A stretch of DNA of 64,000 nt from Chelativorans sp. YIM 93263 (GTDB taxonomy: Bacteria; Pseudomonadota; Alphaproteobacteria; Rhizobiales; Rhizobiaceae). Position numbers and translations under genes: made by a program. Under the pieces are notes generated by a model. That model made no database searches. It had not been told where the DNA came from and saw only the letters and a program-made list of their open reading frames with translations. The stretch covers positions 62,001 through 126,000 of the forward strand of contig NZ_JAKCWP010000001.1 of the NCBI RefSeq assembly GCF_028767125.1, read 5' to 3'. This document shows positions 62,169-64,000 of this stretch, in pieces. Numbering within the stretch: the stretch's first letter is position 1; every line of letters begins with the position of its first letter.

Positions 62169-62993
62169 ATGTTCTACACTGATAACAAACTGCAGTATCC
62201 CGTCCGCGTCGAACAGCCCAATCCGGTCTTCGCCCGCGCTCTTCAGCAGGCGATCGGCGGTGTGGAGGGGGAAATCCGCGTTGCGATGCAATACATGTTC
62301 CAGGCATGGGGCGCGCGAGGAGATCCGAAATACCGCGACCTCCTCCTCAATACGGCGACGGAGGAGCTGGGTCACATCGAGATGCTCGCGACTGCCGTGG
62401 CACTTAACCTGGAGAATGCGCCCCTTTCGATGCAGGAAGAAGCGTCCGCCGACCCGGTGGGCGGCGCCGTTCTCAACGGCATGAACATGCGTCATATCCT
62501 GTCGACCGGCCTTGCTGCGCTTCCCGAGAATGCCAATGGCGTACCCTTTAACGCCTCCCACGTCTATGCCTCGGGAAATCTCGGCGCGGACATGTTCGCC
62601 AATGTCACGGCCGAAGCGACCGGACGCACCCTGGCGGTTCGCCTCTACAATATGACCGATGATCCTGGCATGAAGGACATGCTGTCTTTTCTGATCGCCC
62701 GCGACACCATGCACCAGAACCAGTGGATGGCCGCGATCGAAGAGATGGGAGGACTCGAGGAGGTCATGCCCATTCCCAACAGCTTCCCGCAGGACCAGGA
62801 GAACCAGGATTTCAATTATTCCTACCTCGGGTTCCAGCAGGACGGCAGTGAGCCGGTGCAGGGGCGCTGGAGCGAGGGCGAGTCGATCGACGGGAACGGT
62901 CAGTTCTCCTCGCAGCCGATGGAACCGGTTGGCGAAGAGCCCCAGCTCGGCCGCGCGCGGCCGAATTCCGGCGCTCAGGCAGAGCAGCTATAG
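62169..62993 (+). CDS. Manganese (non-haem) catalase
   Basis: 274 residues of ferritin-like helices with the di-manganese ligand pattern: Glu near 34-36, Glu66 and His69 (TEELGHIEM), Glu149 (VTAEATGRT) and His182 (DTMHQNQW), matching positions in Lactobacillus catalase. Splits hydrogen peroxide to water and oxygen without haem. The C-terminal Pro/Gln-rich tail is disordered. The ATG at 62169 follows GGAGG by 8 bp. Confidence 0.93.
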   Translation: MFYTDNKLQYPVRVEQPNPVFARALQQAIGGVEGEIRVAMQYMFQAWGARGDPKYRDLLLNTATEELGHIEMLATAVALNLENAPLSMQEEASADPVGGAVLNGMNMRHILSTGLAALPENANGVPFNASHVYASGNLGADMFANVTAEATGRTLAVRLYNMTDDPGMKDMLSFLIARDTMHQNQWMAAIEEMGGLEEVMPIPNSFPQDQENQDFNYSYLGFQQDGSEPVQGRWSEGESIDGNGQFSSQPMEPVGEEPQLGRARPNSGAQAEQL

Positions 62994-63006
62994 GAGCCGA
63001 CAAACA

Positions 63007-63405
63007 ATGGATCGACGACTATTTCTCACCGGAATCGGTGGCGGACTGGCCGGCACGCTGACCGGCGTGCGGGCCGAAGAAAAAAACGCACCGGCGGGCA
63101 AGGCATTGCTTTCGACCTATGTGACCAATGTCGGAGACCTCCTGGGAACGGACCCCGTGCCGGTAGGCCGCAACGCGCCTCTCGCGCTGACGCGCGTGCA
63201 CGACCGCGACTATGACAAAACCACAATTGCCGTGGCGACCTTGAAAGGCCGTGTCATAGGCTATCTGCCGACGAACCAATCCCGCATTATGGCGCCGCTT
63301 CTGGATGCGGGAATGCAGGCGAGCGCGCGGGTCGCCGAGGTGAAAAATTATCCGCGCCCCGCTGTTCGCATCGAAATCGCCCTCTCGCCAGCATCGAGTG
63401 CCTGA
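63007..63405 (+). CDS. HIRAN-domain protein with twin-arginine-like signal
   Basis: 132 residues. The start MDRRLFLTGIGGGLAG looks like a Tat signal (RR-x-F-L). The rest matches a HIRAN domain: a beta-barrel with VHDRDYDKTTIAVATLKGRVIGYLP. HIRAN domains bind DNA ends in eukaryotic helicases such as HLTF. An exported stand-alone version is of unknown role. It lies 13 bp after the Mn-catalase stop and shares its stress promoter by inference. Confidence 0.75.
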   Translation: MDRRLFLTGIGGGLAGTLTGVRAEEKNAPAGKALLSTYVTNVGDLLGTDPVPVGRNAPLALTRVHDRDYDKTTIAVATLKGRVIGYLPTNQSRIMAPLLDAGMQASARVAEVKNYPRPAVRIEIALSPASSA

Positions 63406-63468
63406 AGAGGGTAGTCGACCGCGCGGCCGCCGTTCCGCCGCGCGGTCCTGCCTCCCGGATTGGAGTTC

Positions 63469-64000
63469 ATGACGCGATCGCAATCCGCCATCCCCGCCAC
63501 CCGCGAGTTCGACAGCACGTTGGCGTTGCTGAGAGAAGGGTATCTCTTCGTCGGTCGGCGGTGCGAGGACCTTCACAACGATCTTTTCAGGACGCGGCTG
63601 ATGCTTTCCCCGGTGGTCTGTATGCGCGGACCCTCAGCGGCCGGACAATTCTACCGGGAAGGCCGTTTCACGCGGCAGGGCGCGCTTCCGCCCACAACGC
63701 TGACACTCCTGCAGGACCGGGGCAGCGTGCAAACACTCGACGGAGACGAACACCGCCACCGCAAGCAGATGTTCATGGACCTCATGGACAGCGGCAGCCT
63801 GGATCGCGCAGTCACCATCTTTCGAGACGAGTGGAACACGGCGGCCGAATCGTGGGTGGGAAGCAGAATTGTCCTGCATGATGAGGTGCGCGCGATCCTG
63901 ACGCGCACAGCCTTGCGCTGGTGCGGCATTCCGCTCGACGAGGTACAGCCGGAGCAGCGCACCGCGGAGTTCTCGGCAATGATCGAGGGTGCCGGCAGCA
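63469..64000 (+). CDS. CYP152-family fatty acid peroxygenase (partial)
   Basis: The first 177 codons, cut by the window end. LALLREGYLFVGRRC, FTRQGALPPTTLTLLQDRG, VQTLDGDEHRHRKQMF and the helix pattern match the N-terminus of CYP152 P450s, which hydroxylate fatty acids with hydrogen peroxide instead of oxygen and reductase. The haem-binding Cys lies beyond the window. GGAG precedes the ATG. It follows the Mn-catalase and HIRAN genes. Confidence 0.85.
   Translation, partial: MTRSQSAIPATREFDSTLALLREGYLFVGRRCEDLHNDLFRTRLMLSPVVCMRGPSAAGQFYREGRFTRQGALPPTTLTLLQDRGSVQTLDGDEHRHRKQMFMDLMDSGSLDRAVTIFRDEWNTAAESWVGSRIVLHDEVRAILTRTALRWCGIPLDEVQPEQRTAEFSAMIEGAGS

Overview
The window is a GC-rich chromosomal segment from an alphaproteobacterium, most likely of the order Hyphomicrobiales (Rhizobiales). 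Markers for this are the NepR-EcfG-PhyR general stress response switch, an RpoH2-type sigma factor, CarD, a Suv3-like RNA helicase beside an S4-domain protein and a 7Fe ferredoxin, PhaA/PhaR, an IalB-family protein and DUF1192. I cannot place it to genus. Gene density is high, with no rRNA, no CRISPR array and no intact transposase. There is one tRNA, Ala(CGC).

Layout. 0.1-5.1 kb: general stress core, with a PRC-barrel protein, a DUF883/holin-like/small-membrane operon, ecfG-nepR divergent from phyR, and two tiny membrane proteins. 5.1-9.8 kb: xylose ABC transporter (xylF, xylH, xylG) divergent from a ROK regulator. 9.8-15.9 kb: pstSCAB-phoU-phoB behind a three-unit Pho box. 16-19 kb: a soluble hybrid histidine kinase in the place where phoR is often found. 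19-27.6 kb: TraB/GumN protein, xerC, an ABC-F ATPase, thiamine pyrophosphokinase, a quinone oxidoreductase, DUF1192, an MFS transporter and rpoH2. 27.7-32.7 kb: carD, fdxA, an S4 protein and the Suv3-like helicase. 32.7-33.5 kb: an 829-bp gap. 33.5-36.1 kb: phaA, phaR, YggT, tRNA-Ala. 36.1-37.2 kb: a small AT-rich accessory patch with one orphan gene. 37.2-48.1 kb: holA, a YbbAP-TesA transport/esterase set, thpR, a frameshifted phosphatase, phhB, YkvA, IalB, argG, a lipoprotein and DUF72. 48.2-54.6 kb: a phospholipase D/YbhN/YbhP-like trio, NfeD-slipin, SPW and a broken DUF2795 gene. 54.6-64 kb: a second stress block with an orphan GntR, small hydrophilic proteins, an FAD/Rieske-SDR-DUF2269-DUF2905 operon, NDH-2, Mn-catalase, a HIRAN protein and the start of a CYP152 peroxygenase.

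How it works together. The strongest signal is regulatory. Seven exact EcfG-type promoters (GGAAC-N16/17-CGTT) and five with one -10 mismatch sit, correctly oriented, in front of genes at both ends of the window. They tie the sigma-factor switch itself, rpoH2, membrane-surface proteins (DUF883, DUF1328, SPW), a PRC-barrel protein, redox enzymes (FAD/Rieske, NDH-2) and peroxide detoxification (Mn-catalase) into one readable regulon. Two genes look broken: a LMW protein-tyrosine phosphatase (frameshift) and a DUF2795 gene (in-frame amber). Coding starts were corrected where promoters, ribosome binding sites or neighbouring stop codons argued against the longest reading frame.
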